A stretch of 55,516 nt of DNA. Source: an uncultured Lachnospiraceae bacterium. GTDB lineage: Bacteria; Bacillota_A; Clostridia; Lachnospirales; Lachnospiraceae. Positions 15,207 to 23,565 of the stretch are shown here, piece by piece. The number at the start of each line of letters is the position of its first letter. The first letter of the stretch is position 1. The position numbers and the translations under genes were made by a program. The notes below the pieces were generated by a model that saw only the letters and a list, made by a program, of their open reading frames with translations, searched no databases and had not been told where the DNA came from. The DNA is taken from NCBI GenBank assembly GCA_947564305.1, contig CANOBT010000021.1, positions 1-55,516 on the forward strand, given 5' to 3'.

Positions 15207-16832
15207 ATGGAGAAAGTAAATGGAAAATCCATTGTAAATGGAATCGCAATCGGCAATATCCTGTTTTACCAGAAGGGGGAGCAGGCCGTAAAACGTGTCA
15301 AAGTAGAGGACACGCAGGCGGAGATCAGACGTTATGAAAAAGCAAAAGATACTGCAGTGGAGCAGTTGAATGGATTATACGAGAAGGCAGTAAAAGAAGT
15401 CGGAGAGATGAACGCCGCTGTATTTGAAGTACATGTCATGATGGTGAATGACGGGGATTATATGGACTCGATCAAAAATATCATTGAGACTCAACAGGTG
15501 AACGCAGAGTACGCCGTTGCTACAACAGGGGATAATTTCTCCAAAATGTTCAGCGAAATGGATGATGATTATTTTAAGGCCAGGGCAGCAGATGTGAAAG
15601 ATATTTCTGAACGAATCGTAAATATTCTTTCCGGAAATGAAGACAGCGGAGACATTGGGGAGAAGCCTGTCATCATTATGGCTGATGATCTGGCGCCAAG
15701 TGAGACCGTTCAGATGGATAAGGATAAGCTTCTGGCTTTTGTAACACGCCATGGTTCTTCTAATTCTCATACGGCAATCCTTGCAAGAACGATGAATATT
15801 CCGGCATTGATCGGAGTACCGATTCAGGAAGAGTGGAATGGAAAACTGGCAGTGATTGACGGATATACAGGAACCATGTATATCGAACCTGACGAGGAAA
15901 TTCTTAGCCGTATGAAACAGCGGCAGGAAGAGGACGAGAGAACCAGAGGCCTGCTTCAAAAACTGAAAGGCAAAGAAGATGTGACTCTGGACGGGAAGAA
16001 GATTAAACTATATGCCAATATTGGAGGCGTAAAAGATGTGGCAAGCGTGCTTGCCAATGACGCGGCGGGAATTGGATTGTTCCGAAGTGAATTTTTGTAT
16101 CTTGAAGCAGAGGATTATCCCAGTGAAGAAAGTCAGTTTCAGGCATATAAGACTGTGGCCGAAAATATGGCTGGAAAAAAGGTGATTGTACGGACACTGG
16201 ATATCGGCGCAGATAAACAGATTGGTTATTTTAATCTGGAGCATGAAGACAATCCTGCAATGGGTTACCGTGCAATCCGTATCTGTCTGGATCGCATTGA
16301 GATTTTTAAGACACAGCTTCGTGCGCTTTTGCGTGCAAGTGTATTTGGAAATATTGCGATCATGTATCCCATGATTATATCTGTGGATGAGGTCCGTCGA
16401 ATTAAAGAAATTGTGGATTTGGTAAAGAAAGAGCTTGAAGTGGACGGTATTTCTTATGGGAACGTGGAGCAGGGAATCATGATTGAAACACCGGCAGCAG
16501 TTATGATCAGCGAGCAGCTTGCCGAGGAGGTAGATTTCTTCAGCATTGGAACCAATGATTTAACACAGTATACTCTGGCAATCGACAGACAGAATATGAA
16601 ACTGGATAATATTTACGATTCCCATCATCCTGCAGTGCTTCGTATGATACAGATGACTATAGAAAATGGACATAAACATGACTGTTGGGTGGGAATCTGT
16701 GGAGAATTGGGAGCAGATCCGACATTGACAAAGACATTTATCGAGATGGGGATTGATGAATTGTCAGTATCTCCGTCCTGTATATTGCCAATCCGTAAAG
16801 TAATACGGGAAACAAAATTAGAAGAAGAGTAG
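15207..16832 (+). CDS. PTS Enzyme I (phosphoenolpyruvate-protein phosphotransferase)
   Basis: Autophosphorylates from PEP and phosphorylates HPr. The N-terminal domain carries 'TRHGSSNSHTAILARTMNIP' with active His188. The C-terminal PEP-binding barrel shows 'AAGIGLFRSEFLYLE', 'VIVRTLDIGADKQIGYF' and 'DFFSIGTNDLTQYTLAIDRQ'. 541 aa is slightly short of the usual 570-575. GAGGTG at 15195-15200 supports ATG 15207 over the in-frame GTG at 15198. Having Enzyme I and HPr inside the operon makes this PTS independent of the general carriers, or a second set beside them. The copy number of ptsI elsewhere is unknown here. Confidence 0.94.
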   Translation: MEKVNGKSIVNGIAIGNILFYQKGEQAVKRVKVEDTQAEIRRYEKAKDTAVEQLNGLYEKAVKEVGEMNAAVFEVHVMMVNDGDYMDSIKNIIETQQVNAEYAVATTGDNFSKMFSEMDDDYFKARAADVKDISERIVNILSGNEDSGDIGEKPVIIMADDLAPSETVQMDKDKLLAFVTRHGSSNSHTAILARTMNIPALIGVPIQEEWNGKLAVIDGYTGTMYIEPDEEILSRMKQRQEEDERTRGLLQKLKGKEDVTLDGKKIKLYANIGGVKDVASVLANDAAGIGLFRSEFLYLEAEDYPSEESQFQAYKTVAENMAGKKVIVRTLDIGADKQIGYFNLEHEDNPAMGYRAIRICLDRIEIFKTQLRALLRASVFGNIAIMYPMIISVDEVRRIKEIVDLVKKELEVDGISYGNVEQGIMIETPAAVMISEQLAEEVDFFSIGTNDLTQYTLAIDRQNMKLDNIYDSHHPAVLRMIQMTIENGHKHDCWVGICGELGADPTLTKTFIEMGIDELSVSPSCILPIRKVIRETKLEEE

Positions 16833-16895
16833 TCGGGGCAAAAGATTACATAAGCAGGTTATTTTATGACAGTCCCCTGACGGCAGGAGGTTATA

Positions 16896-17429
16896 ATGAA
16901 TATTTGGCATGATATCGGGGAAGACAGGATTTTCCCTACGGATTTTATGGCAGTCATTGAAATCCCGAAAGGGAGCAATAAGAAGTATGAACTGGATAAA
17001 GCAACGGGTATGCTGTCTTTAGATCGGATTTTATTTACGGCGACACATTATCCCATGAATTATGGATTTATTCCAAGAACCTATGGGGATGACAAAGACC
17101 CGTTAGATGTTCTGGTGCTCTGTTCTGAAGCGATTGAACCGATGACACTGGTCAGATGCTATCCGATTGGAATTATGAAAATGACAGATGGGGGCATGGG
17201 GGATGAAAAAATTATTGCCATTCCTTATGGAGACCCTACCTATATGGGATATACGGATATTAAAGAGTTGCCGAAGCATATCTTTGATGAATTGAAGCAT
17301 TTCTTTTCCATTTATAAATTTTTGGAAGAGAAAAACACTGAGGTGGAAAAATTTGGCGGTCCTATCGAGGCAGTAGAGTGTATTGAGAAATGCATTGAGA
17401 ATTATAAAGAGAAATTTGGGAAAAAATAA
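16896..17429 (+). CDS. ppa: Inorganic pyrophosphatase, family I
   Basis: Hydrolyses pyrophosphate to two phosphates. The family I signature 'GDDKDPLDVLVL' with the catalytic Asp cluster is present, with 'PMNYGFIPRTYG' before it and 'IAIPYGDPTY' after. 177 aa is typical. GCAGGAGG lies before the ATG. It follows Enzyme I by 63 bases on the same strand with no evident terminator, so it may be co-transcribed with the PTS operon. Many Clostridia use the family II enzyme or a membrane pyrophosphatase instead, so a family I gene linked to a PTS is a little unusual. Confidence 0.93.
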   Translation: MNIWHDIGEDRIFPTDFMAVIEIPKGSNKKYELDKATGMLSLDRILFTATHYPMNYGFIPRTYGDDKDPLDVLVLCSEAIEPMTLVRCYPIGIMKMTDGGMGDEKIIAIPYGDPTYMGYTDIKELPKHIFDELKHFFSIYKFLEEKNTEVEKFGGPIEAVECIEKCIENYKEKFGKK

Positions 17430-17446
17430 AACAGAATAATTCTTCC

Positions 17447-17475
17447 TTGTGGCAAAAGCGGCTTTATGCTAAGAT
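17447..17475 (+). promoter_or_regulatory. Promoter before the AAA-ATPase-like gene
   Basis: TTGTGG (17447-17452), 17-base spacer, TAAGAT (17470-17475), then a 56-base leader to the start codon at 17532. Confidence 0.5.
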
Positions 17476-17531
17476 AAATTATACTTAGTACTATCCCATT
17501 ATGGGCATCCGACTTTTAGGAGGTGTGTAAT

Positions 17532-19265
17532 ATGAGACCTGTCATTTCAATCGGAGCGCAGGATTTTGAAAAACTGCGGATGTCGAAAGCGTTTTATATT
17601 GATAAAACTGACTTCATCAGAGAGTGGTGGGAAAATGGCGACGTGGTTACTCTGCTGACACGCCCGCGCCGTTTCGGCAAGACACTGAACATGAGCATGT
17701 TAGAATGTTTCTTTTCAAGGAAATATGCAGGGCGGAAGGAGCTGTTTGAGGGGTTGTCCATCTGGAAAGACGAGAAATACCGCGGCATGCAGGGGAACTA
17801 TCCGGTGGTCAGTTTCAGTTTTGCTGAGATAAAGGCAAAGAATTTCCAGAATGCGCGCGAGGGAATCATCGCGGTGCTGCGTGAACTCTATATGAAACAT
17901 GATTATCTGCTGCAAAGCGGCTGCCTTACCGAAGAGGAAAAACAAAACTACAAAAATCTGGGACAGTATGTAGAAAAAACGGAAAATCCGATGACAGAGA
18001 TTACAGATACCACGATTGCCCGTGCGGTAAAGCAGTTGATGATTTATTTGATGCGTTATTATGGGCAGAAAGTAATCGTGCTTCTCGACGAGTATGATAC
18101 ACCTTTGCAGGAAGCCTATGTTCGGGGATATTGGAGAGAAATGACTGATTTGATCCGCGGCATGTTTAACTCCACTTTTAAGACAAATGAATATATAGAC
18201 CGTGGAATTTTGACAGGTATAACCAGAGTCAGCAAGGAATCTATTTTCTCCGATCTCAATAATCTGAAAGTGGTAAATACGACAACAGACAAATATTGTA
18301 CTGCGTTTGGTTTTACAGAGGAAGAAGTATTTCAGGCGCTGAAAGATAGAAATCTTGCGGAGGAAATGGAGCATATCCGATTGTGGTATGACGGGTTTGT
18401 CTTTGGCAGCAAGTCTGGAATTTATAATCCGTGGTCCATTACCAGTTTTCTGGATTCAGGGGAATACGGAACATATTGGGCAGATACCAGTTCCAATATA
18501 CTTGTATCGGAACTCATTAAGACAGGCACTCCGGAAATAAAGATGCAGATGGAGAAACTGCTTGCCGGCGAAAGTTTGGAAGTTCAGTTAGATGAGCAGA
18601 TTATTTTTGAACAATTGAAAAAGAAAAAGGGGGCAATCTGGAGCCTTTTGATAGCAAGCGGTTATCTAAAGCCGGCAGAAAGGGTGTTTAGCCAGAAAAA
18701 GGGCAGGTTTATCTATAAACTTCAGATTACGAATCATGAGACAGAGCTGATGTTTCGGGATATGATTTCCGCATGGTTTCCCGAAGAACTGACCTCCTAT
18801 GGAAATTTCAAAAAAGCGCTGCTGCAGGGTGATCTGAAATATATGAACCGATTTATGAATGAAGTGGCGAAAGTGATGTTCAGTACATTTGATTCGGGCA
18901 ACAGGCCGTCTGAGGAAGCACAGCCGGAACGTTTTTATCATGGTTTCGTTCTTGGCCTCATTGTGGACTTATCAGGCCGATACTATATCCGTTCCAACCG
19001 GGAAAGCGGATTTGGAAGATATGATGTGATTATGGAACCAAGGCATTTATCGGATCATGCGATTGTGATGGAATTTAAGGTTCATGATAAGGAAGACGAG
19101 AAATCTCTGGAGGATACGGTTCAGAATGCGTTACGGCAGATGAAAGAGAAGCAATACGATACGGAATTGCTGGCAAAGGGGATATCAAAAGAAAATATCC
19201 GGCATTATGGTTTTGCATTCCAGGGGAAAAAAGTTCTGATCGGGCAGGAAATTTCTGAGAAATAA
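17532..19265 (+). CDS. AAA-ATPase-like protein with PD-(D/E)XK nuclease domain
   Basis: 577 aa. The N-terminal 'FYIDKTDFIREWWENGDVVT' and 'TRPRRFGKTLNMSMLECFF' (Walker A variant GKT) with 'VIVLLDEYDTPLQEAY' (Walker B) are diagnostic of the AAA-ATPase-like (PF09820) domain. The C-terminal 'GRYDVIMEP... AIVMEFKVHDKED' is the PD-(D/E)XK (PF08011) module, with D, E and K visible. These proteins are abundant and often multicopy in Clostridia and Bacteroidetes, and their function is not established. ATG 17532 is chosen because AGGAGG lies at 17518-17523. A GTG at 17523 is too close. It stands alone behind its own promoter and ends at a terminator shared with the opposite strand. Confidence 0.9.
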   Translation: MRPVISIGAQDFEKLRMSKAFYIDKTDFIREWWENGDVVTLLTRPRRFGKTLNMSMLECFFSRKYAGRKELFEGLSIWKDEKYRGMQGNYPVVSFSFAEIKAKNFQNAREGIIAVLRELYMKHDYLLQSGCLTEEEKQNYKNLGQYVEKTENPMTEITDTTIARAVKQLMIYLMRYYGQKVIVLLDEYDTPLQEAYVRGYWREMTDLIRGMFNSTFKTNEYIDRGILTGITRVSKESIFSDLNNLKVVNTTTDKYCTAFGFTEEEVFQALKDRNLAEEMEHIRLWYDGFVFGSKSGIYNPWSITSFLDSGEYGTYWADTSSNILVSELIKTGTPEIKMQMEKLLAGESLEVQLDEQIIFEQLKKKKGAIWSLLIASGYLKPAERVFSQKKGRFIYKLQITNHETELMFRDMISAWFPEELTSYGNFKKALLQGDLKYMNRFMNEVAKVMFSTFDSGNRPSEEAQPERFYHGFVLGLIVDLSGRYYIRSNRESGFGRYDVIMEPRHLSDHAIVMEFKVHDKEDEKSLEDTVQNALRQMKEKQYDTELLAKGISKENIRHYGFAFQGKKVLIGQEISEK

Positions 19266-19270
19266 AAGAG

Positions 19271-19317
19271 GCGCCGCAGGAAACGATACCAATCTTCCTG
19301 GGGCGCTGTTTTTCTTT
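19271..19317. terminator. Terminator between convergent genes
   Basis: GCGCCGCAGGAA (19271-19282) pairs with TTCCTGGGGCGC (19295-19306), one mismatch, followed by TGTTTTTCTTT. It ends the ATPase-like gene. The convergent HepT gene ends within it. Confidence 0.75.
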
Positions 19318-19708
19318 ACCCTAACCATTCTTCCTCCATGCAGGTTTTTAATTCTTGAAACATTGTTACATACTTTTCTTTCGTGTTTTCCACAATATCT
19401 TCTGCAATTACATGATTATATGCATGCGCGACATTATTCCGGTCTGTCAGCGCGTCAAGCCACAACCGCTCATTCCGAATCATGCCGTTACTATAGGCTT
19501 CTTTAATAATTGTTTTCGGTGATCCGGTAGCGGCTGTCTCAATTCCGCTGGAGAATAAGAGTTCCTTCATTGCTTTCCAGGATTGTTCGAAACAAATTTC
19601 ATATAATCCAACCAGTCCTGTAAGAATGACGTTGCTGTATGGTTTATCAAAATCATATATTTCCTGTAGGTTTTCCAGGGCGTTACAGAAATTCTCATAT
19701 TTTTTCAT
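19316..19708 (-). CDS. HepT-like HEPN toxin / nucleotidyltransferase substrate-binding protein
   Basis: 130-aa all-helical HEPN protein of the HI0074 group. The HEPN RNase motif R-x4-H is visible in 'LTDRNNVAHAYNHV'. 'GLYEICFEQSWKAMKELLF' is the typical HI0074 helix. In type VII toxin-antitoxin systems HepT is an RNase toxin silenced by AMPylation by MntA. Its ATG overlaps the 3' end of the nucleotidyltransferase gene by 14 bases, and an AGGAGGG site lies inside that gene, so the two are translationally coupled. Confidence 0.85.
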   Translation of the reverse strand: MKKYENFCNALENLQEIYDFDKPYSNVILTGLVGLYEICFEQSWKAMKELLFSSGIETAATGSPKTIIKEAYSNGMIRNERLWLDALTDRNNVAHAYNHVIAEDIVENTKEKYVTMFQELKTCMEEEWLG

Positions 19709-20018
19709 ATAATAAAATTCCCTCCTGCTGAATGGATTCTTTCAGTTCTGGCTGTACGGTACGGTCTAAATTGACAAAGTCAAACTTTAAAAGTGTTGAA
19801 GTTTCTTCATCCACATTTAATGAAAATAGGTTAAAATCCCCGCCTGAAACAGCCAGATCAATATCACTGGTTCTATAATAATTGCCTCTTGCCCTGGAAC
19901 CAAACAGGATTAATTTGCAAATTCTATATTTTTCTGCGAAAAAGAGGATTTCATCTAAAACTAATTGGCTGATTCCAGTATTTTTTGATAAATTTTCGGT
20001 ATTCAAATTATCCACCAC
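19695..20018 (-). CDS. MntA-like minimal nucleotidyltransferase antitoxin
   Basis: 107 aa. 'LILFGSRARGNYYRTSDIDL' contains the GS-x10-D-x-D catalytic signature of minimal nucleotidyltransferases (MntA). Those of type VII modules transfer AMP to the HEPN partner. The start appears to be GTG at 20018 (encoding V-D-N-L next) without an obvious ribosome-binding site. A promoter 22 bases upstream would give a very short leader, so translation may be nearly leaderless. It is the first gene of a two-gene operon with the HEPN protein. Confidence 0.85.
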   Translation of the reverse strand: MVDNLNTENLSKNTGISQLVLDEILFFAEKYRICKLILFGSRARGNYYRTSDIDLAVSGGDFNLFSLNVDEETSTLLKFDFVNLDRTVQPELKESIQQEGILLYEKI

Positions 20019-20039
20019 GCTTGTTGTTTAGATATGGAT

Positions 20040-20068
20040 AGAATATCATAAAAGTAGTCGGAAGTCAA
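20040..20068 (-). promoter_or_regulatory. Promoter of the mntA-hepT pair
   Basis: On the minus strand TTGACT (20068-20063), 17-base spacer, TATTCT (20045-20040). Predicted transcription start about 15 bases before the GTG at 20018. Confidence 0.5.
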
Positions 20069-20154
20069 AATGATACACAAGGAGAGCCTTTCTTATAAAT
20101 AGCAGAAGATTCCCGGATGGCATATTTAACACATTTCAGATATGAGCAATATGA

Positions 20155-20184
20155 TTGACAAAAAGGAATCCATAGGGTTATACT
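20155..20184 (+). promoter_or_regulatory. Promoter of the AraC-type regulator gene
   Basis: TTGACA (20155-20160), 18-base spacer, TATACT (20179-20184), 41 bases before the ATG at 20225. Confidence 0.6.
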
Positions 20185-20224
20185 TTTTTCAAATGATACG
20201 AACCGTTTGAAAGGGGAATACTGT

Positions 20225-20983
20225 ATGGGCTATCAGGATGAATGGCTTCTTTTAGAGGCAGAAGATGATATTGACGAAATAGAGCACAGACAGCCGACGG
20301 AAGAATTTTTGTTTTATCAGGCGGTTACAAATGGCGATTTGGAGGCGGTTAGAAAAAATTGTGAACAGGAAAGATTCTTAGACAGCGAGGGAGTTGGTGT
20401 GCTGTCACGAAATCTGATTACGAATCTGAAGTATCATTTTGTGATTACAACAGCCATGGTTACCCGGCTTTGTAAGCAGAAAGGCATGGAATTGGAGCAG
20501 GCTTTCCGTATGAGCGATTTCTATATTCAAAAACTGGATGACATACATACGGTCCAGGGGGTACGGAATCTACATGATGAGATGGTCCTCGATTATACGG
20601 AAAAGATGCGTAAAATATGCCGAAGTGATACAAATTCCAGACACATCAATATCTGTAAGGAATATATTTATTCTCATATCAAGGAACGAATCACGATTGA
20701 AGACCTGGCAGATGAACTTGGAGTATCAGCCAGTTATCTTTCCAGATTATTTAAGAAAGAAACCGGGGATTCTGTCAGCGCTTATATCCGTGCGCAGAAA
20801 ATTGAGATGGCGAAAAATCTGCTGCAGTACAGCGAATATTCCATGATTGAGATTGCAAATCGTCTGTCATTCTCCTCACAGAGTCATTTTATCCAACAGT
20901 TTCGTGAGTTTGTGGGCATGACGCCAAAGAAGTACCGGGACTTGAATCAGATGCTTCAATGGGATATTGAGACAGAATCATAA
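20225..20983 (+). CDS. AraC-family transcriptional regulator
   Basis: 252 aa. The C-terminal third has two helix-turn-helix units: 'TIEDLADELGVSASYLSRLF' and 'EIANRLSFSSQSHFIQQFRE', closing with 'GMTPKKYRDL'. The N-terminal helical region ('FYQAVTNGDLEAVRKNCEQE', 'LKYHFVITTAMVTRLCKQKG') resembles the YesN-like sensory domain found with carbohydrate loci. ATG 20225 is set by AAGGGG at 20211-20216. It ends next to the convergent GH94 operon, so it is the likely local activator of the phosphorylases and ABC importer (inference). Confidence 0.9.
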   Translation: MGYQDEWLLLEAEDDIDEIEHRQPTEEFLFYQAVTNGDLEAVRKNCEQERFLDSEGVGVLSRNLITNLKYHFVITTAMVTRLCKQKGMELEQAFRMSDFYIQKLDDIHTVQGVRNLHDEMVLDYTEKMRKICRSDTNSRHINICKEYIYSHIKERITIEDLADELGVSASYLSRLFKKETGDSVSAYIRAQKIEMAKNLLQYSEYSMIEIANRLSFSSQSHFIQQFREFVGMTPKKYRDLNQMLQWDIETES

Positions 20984-20990
20984 AAACTCC

Positions 20991-21028
20991 TTAAAAAGTG
21001 GGCGCAGCATGGTAAAAGTGCTGCGCCC
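20991..21028 (-). terminator. Terminator of the GH94 operon
   Basis: GGGCGCAGC and GCTGCGCCC (21000-21008 with 21020-21028) form a 9-bp stem. Reading on the minus strand, five T residues follow. It also lies just downstream of the convergent AraC gene. Confidence 0.7.
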
Positions 21029-21062
21029 AAAGATTGAGAAGAAATCCGGAAATATTTGTTTT

Positions 21063-23474
21063 TTAAAGAATCAATTGAATTTCATTAGTTTCCTCAAGGA
21101 AGGACGCAGGAATGTAATTGTTGTCCAGTTCCTTTCCGTTTATGGTGAACTTTTGGCATCCGGTTTCATGATTATCCGGATTGTCTATTATGATATGTAG
21201 TTTTTTTCCACGGAAATCTTTTTCCATTTCCAAATGGGTCCAATCTTTTGGGATAGATGGAGAAATTCTGATTCCATCCAGGTCTGGTCTCAAACCTAAA
21301 ATGCCCTCCACACATCCAACCATTACGGTTGAAGCAGTGCCAGTCAGCCAATGTACATGGGAACGGCCTGGATGTTCACTGGCTCTTCCTTCTGTAAACT
21401 GTCCATAGCAATAAGGTTCCAGCCGGCGGATTTCTGCATGGTCATTCCAGGCAGCCGGCGCATTTTCCAGGAAATATGTAAAAGCACGTTCTCCGTGTCC
21501 GCACAATGCTTCTGCGAGAATCAGCCATCCCTGTGATTGAGAGAAAATACCGGCATTTTCTTTGGTTCCCTGATTATAGATGACTGCAAGTGCCCCGTCA
21601 AAAGCATGGGCGTGATAAGGCGGGTCCATCAGAAGAGCGCCATACTCGGTATTTAGCTGCTGATAAACATTCTCAAGTGCAATATATGCCTGTTCGTCAT
21701 CTGCTAACCTGCTGATGACAGCCCAGCTCTGGGGATTCAGCCACAGGCTGGCCTCAGGATCATCTTCTGCGCCGATTCGTTCTCCTGCTTCTGTATATCC
21801 ACGGATAAAGCGATCATTGTTCCAACAAAGCTTCTGGATTGTTTTACCGGTTTCCGACAGTTTCTCTTGTAGATATTTTACATAATCTGCGTCTTTTTTG
21901 TATTCAGAAAATTTCTTTAAAATTATCAGGGCATAATAAAACTGCATTGCCACAAAAGAAGATTCTCCATTTGCACCGAGACGCAGGCAATCGTTCCAGT
22001 CGGCGTAAAGCCCGGCAGGCATGCCATGAGGGCCAAGATGTTCAAGAGAAAAATGGACTGCGCGTTTTAAATGTTCGTAAACGCTCCCATTCTCTTTGTC
22101 TGCAAAAGGAATAACTTCATCGAGAAATGCAGTATTCCCGGTTTCGGCAATATATTTGTAAACAGTTGGAAAGAGCCATAATGCATCGTCCGCACGGTAT
22201 GCAGGATGTCCGGTCTCCTGTCTGTAGGAAGCATCATCAGGGGTATCTTCATGTCCCGGATTGTGTGTAAATTTTACAAGTGGCAGTCCGCCGCCATTGC
22301 TTACCTGTGCGGAAAGCATAAAACGGATTTTCTCCGCTGCCATTTCCGGCGCAAGATGGATGATACCCTGAATATCCTGTACGGTATCGCGGTAGCCGTA
22401 GCCGTTTCGCAGTCCGCAGTAAATGAAGGAGGCTGCGCGGGACCATATAAAGGTCATGAAGCAGTTGTAAGCATTCCAGGTATTGAGCATGGTATTGAAT
22501 TCCTGGCTGGGAGTATGGACTTTTAAATGGTCCAGTTTTTCATACCAGTATGTCCTCAGGGCAGACAGTTCCTGCGCCACCATCTCCGAGGGAGCAGCAT
22601 ATTGCTCCAGAATAGCTGCAGCATCCCCAGAACCGCCCACACCAAGCAGAAACAGGATGGTTTTCGTTTCGCCCGGTTCCAATGTAACTGCACAGGAGAG
22701 TGCCCCGCAGGAGTTTTCATTATAACTGGTTACATTTCCAAGATCACCGGATTCTATTCCCTGTGGATTACCGTATCCGTGGTATCGTCCGAGGAAATGC
22801 TCTTTTTCACCGCAGTAGGATGCAACATCTGCACCGGCAAGTGCGAAGAAACGCTCGGTTACATTTTTTTCGTCTACCTTCTCATTTTCAGGAATGGCAT
22901 CCAGATTGCCGTGTATCTGCTGGATGATTCTGTTTTTTTCAAATAAGGTTTTTGTTATGAACAAAGAATACTGTAAATTGACCTGATCCTGTTCATAATT
23001 GCTGTGATTCGTAAATTCGGCATAGCCTGTCAGCGTGAGGGAGCGTGGGGATTTTGAGCGGTTTGTTACGGAGAGCGCCCACACTTCATAGGTTTTATCC
23101 AGAGGGACATAATAAGATGCCTCGGAAACAATTTCACTATAGTCAGCGGCCATTCTGGTATAACCCATGCCATGAAAGCACTTGCTTTTGTAAGTGTCCG
23201 TGCTTTTACCGACCGGCTGCCAGGAAGCAGACCAGTAATCTTTTGATTCGTTATCCCGGATGTAAATGTATCGTCCGGGCTGGTCAAAGCTGTTGAAGAT
23301 GTAGCGCAGAATCCGTCCGTTTGCCCCGGATTTTGCAAAGCTGTAGCCACCCGCTTGATTGGAAATGATTGCGCCATATTCTGGTGAACCCAGATAGTTT
23401 ACCCAGGGGGCCGGCGTATCCGGCCGGTCAATGACATATTCCCGGTTTATATCGTCAAAATATCCATATTTCAT
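21063..23474 (-). CDS. GH94 cellobiose phosphorylase
   Basis: Phosphorolyses cellobiose to glucose 1-phosphate and glucose in the cytoplasm. 803 aa is the usual size of cellobiose phosphorylases. The N-terminal 'MKYGYFDDINREYVIDRPDT' and 'PWVNYLGSPEYGAIISNQAG' are characteristic. 'GYGYRDTVQDIQGIIHLAPE' is substrate binding, and 'GLYADWNDCLRLGANGESSF' contains D492-W-N-D495 with the general acid Asp. 'SHVHWLTGTASTVMVG' is the C-terminal phosphate-loop region. No signal peptide. AGAAAGGA precedes the ATG. It is second in the operon after another GH94 gene and near a divergent sugar importer. Confidence 0.92.
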   Translation of the reverse strand: MKYGYFDDINREYVIDRPDTPAPWVNYLGSPEYGAIISNQAGGYSFAKSGANGRILRYIFNSFDQPGRYIYIRDNESKDYWSASWQPVGKSTDTYKSKCFHGMGYTRMAADYSEIVSEASYYVPLDKTYEVWALSVTNRSKSPRSLTLTGYAEFTNHSNYEQDQVNLQYSLFITKTLFEKNRIIQQIHGNLDAIPENEKVDEKNVTERFFALAGADVASYCGEKEHFLGRYHGYGNPQGIESGDLGNVTSYNENSCGALSCAVTLEPGETKTILFLLGVGGSGDAAAILEQYAAPSEMVAQELSALRTYWYEKLDHLKVHTPSQEFNTMLNTWNAYNCFMTFIWSRAASFIYCGLRNGYGYRDTVQDIQGIIHLAPEMAAEKIRFMLSAQVSNGGGLPLVKFTHNPGHEDTPDDASYRQETGHPAYRADDALWLFPTVYKYIAETGNTAFLDEVIPFADKENGSVYEHLKRAVHFSLEHLGPHGMPAGLYADWNDCLRLGANGESSFVAMQFYYALIILKKFSEYKKDADYVKYLQEKLSETGKTIQKLCWNNDRFIRGYTEAGERIGAEDDPEASLWLNPQSWAVISRLADDEQAYIALENVYQQLNTEYGALLMDPPYHAHAFDGALAVIYNQGTKENAGIFSQSQGWLILAEALCGHGERAFTYFLENAPAAWNDHAEIRRLEPYCYGQFTEGRASEHPGRSHVHWLTGTASTVMVGCVEGILGLRPDLDGIRISPSIPKDWTHLEMEKDFRGKKLHIIIDNPDNHETGCQKFTINGKELDNNYIPASFLEETNEIQLIL

Positions 23475-23565
23475 ATTTTTATATCAATCCTTTCTTGAAT
23501 TCGTACAGTAACGATTCAGGGGACACATCTATAGTGCAGATTATCCACCATAAAATTTTGAATTG

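Noticed and set aside
17715..18374. 219-codon minus-strand ORF inside the AAA-ATPase-like gene
   Set aside because: Shadow frame rich in Cys/Ile/Phe with no motif; the plus-strand gene has full Walker motifs.
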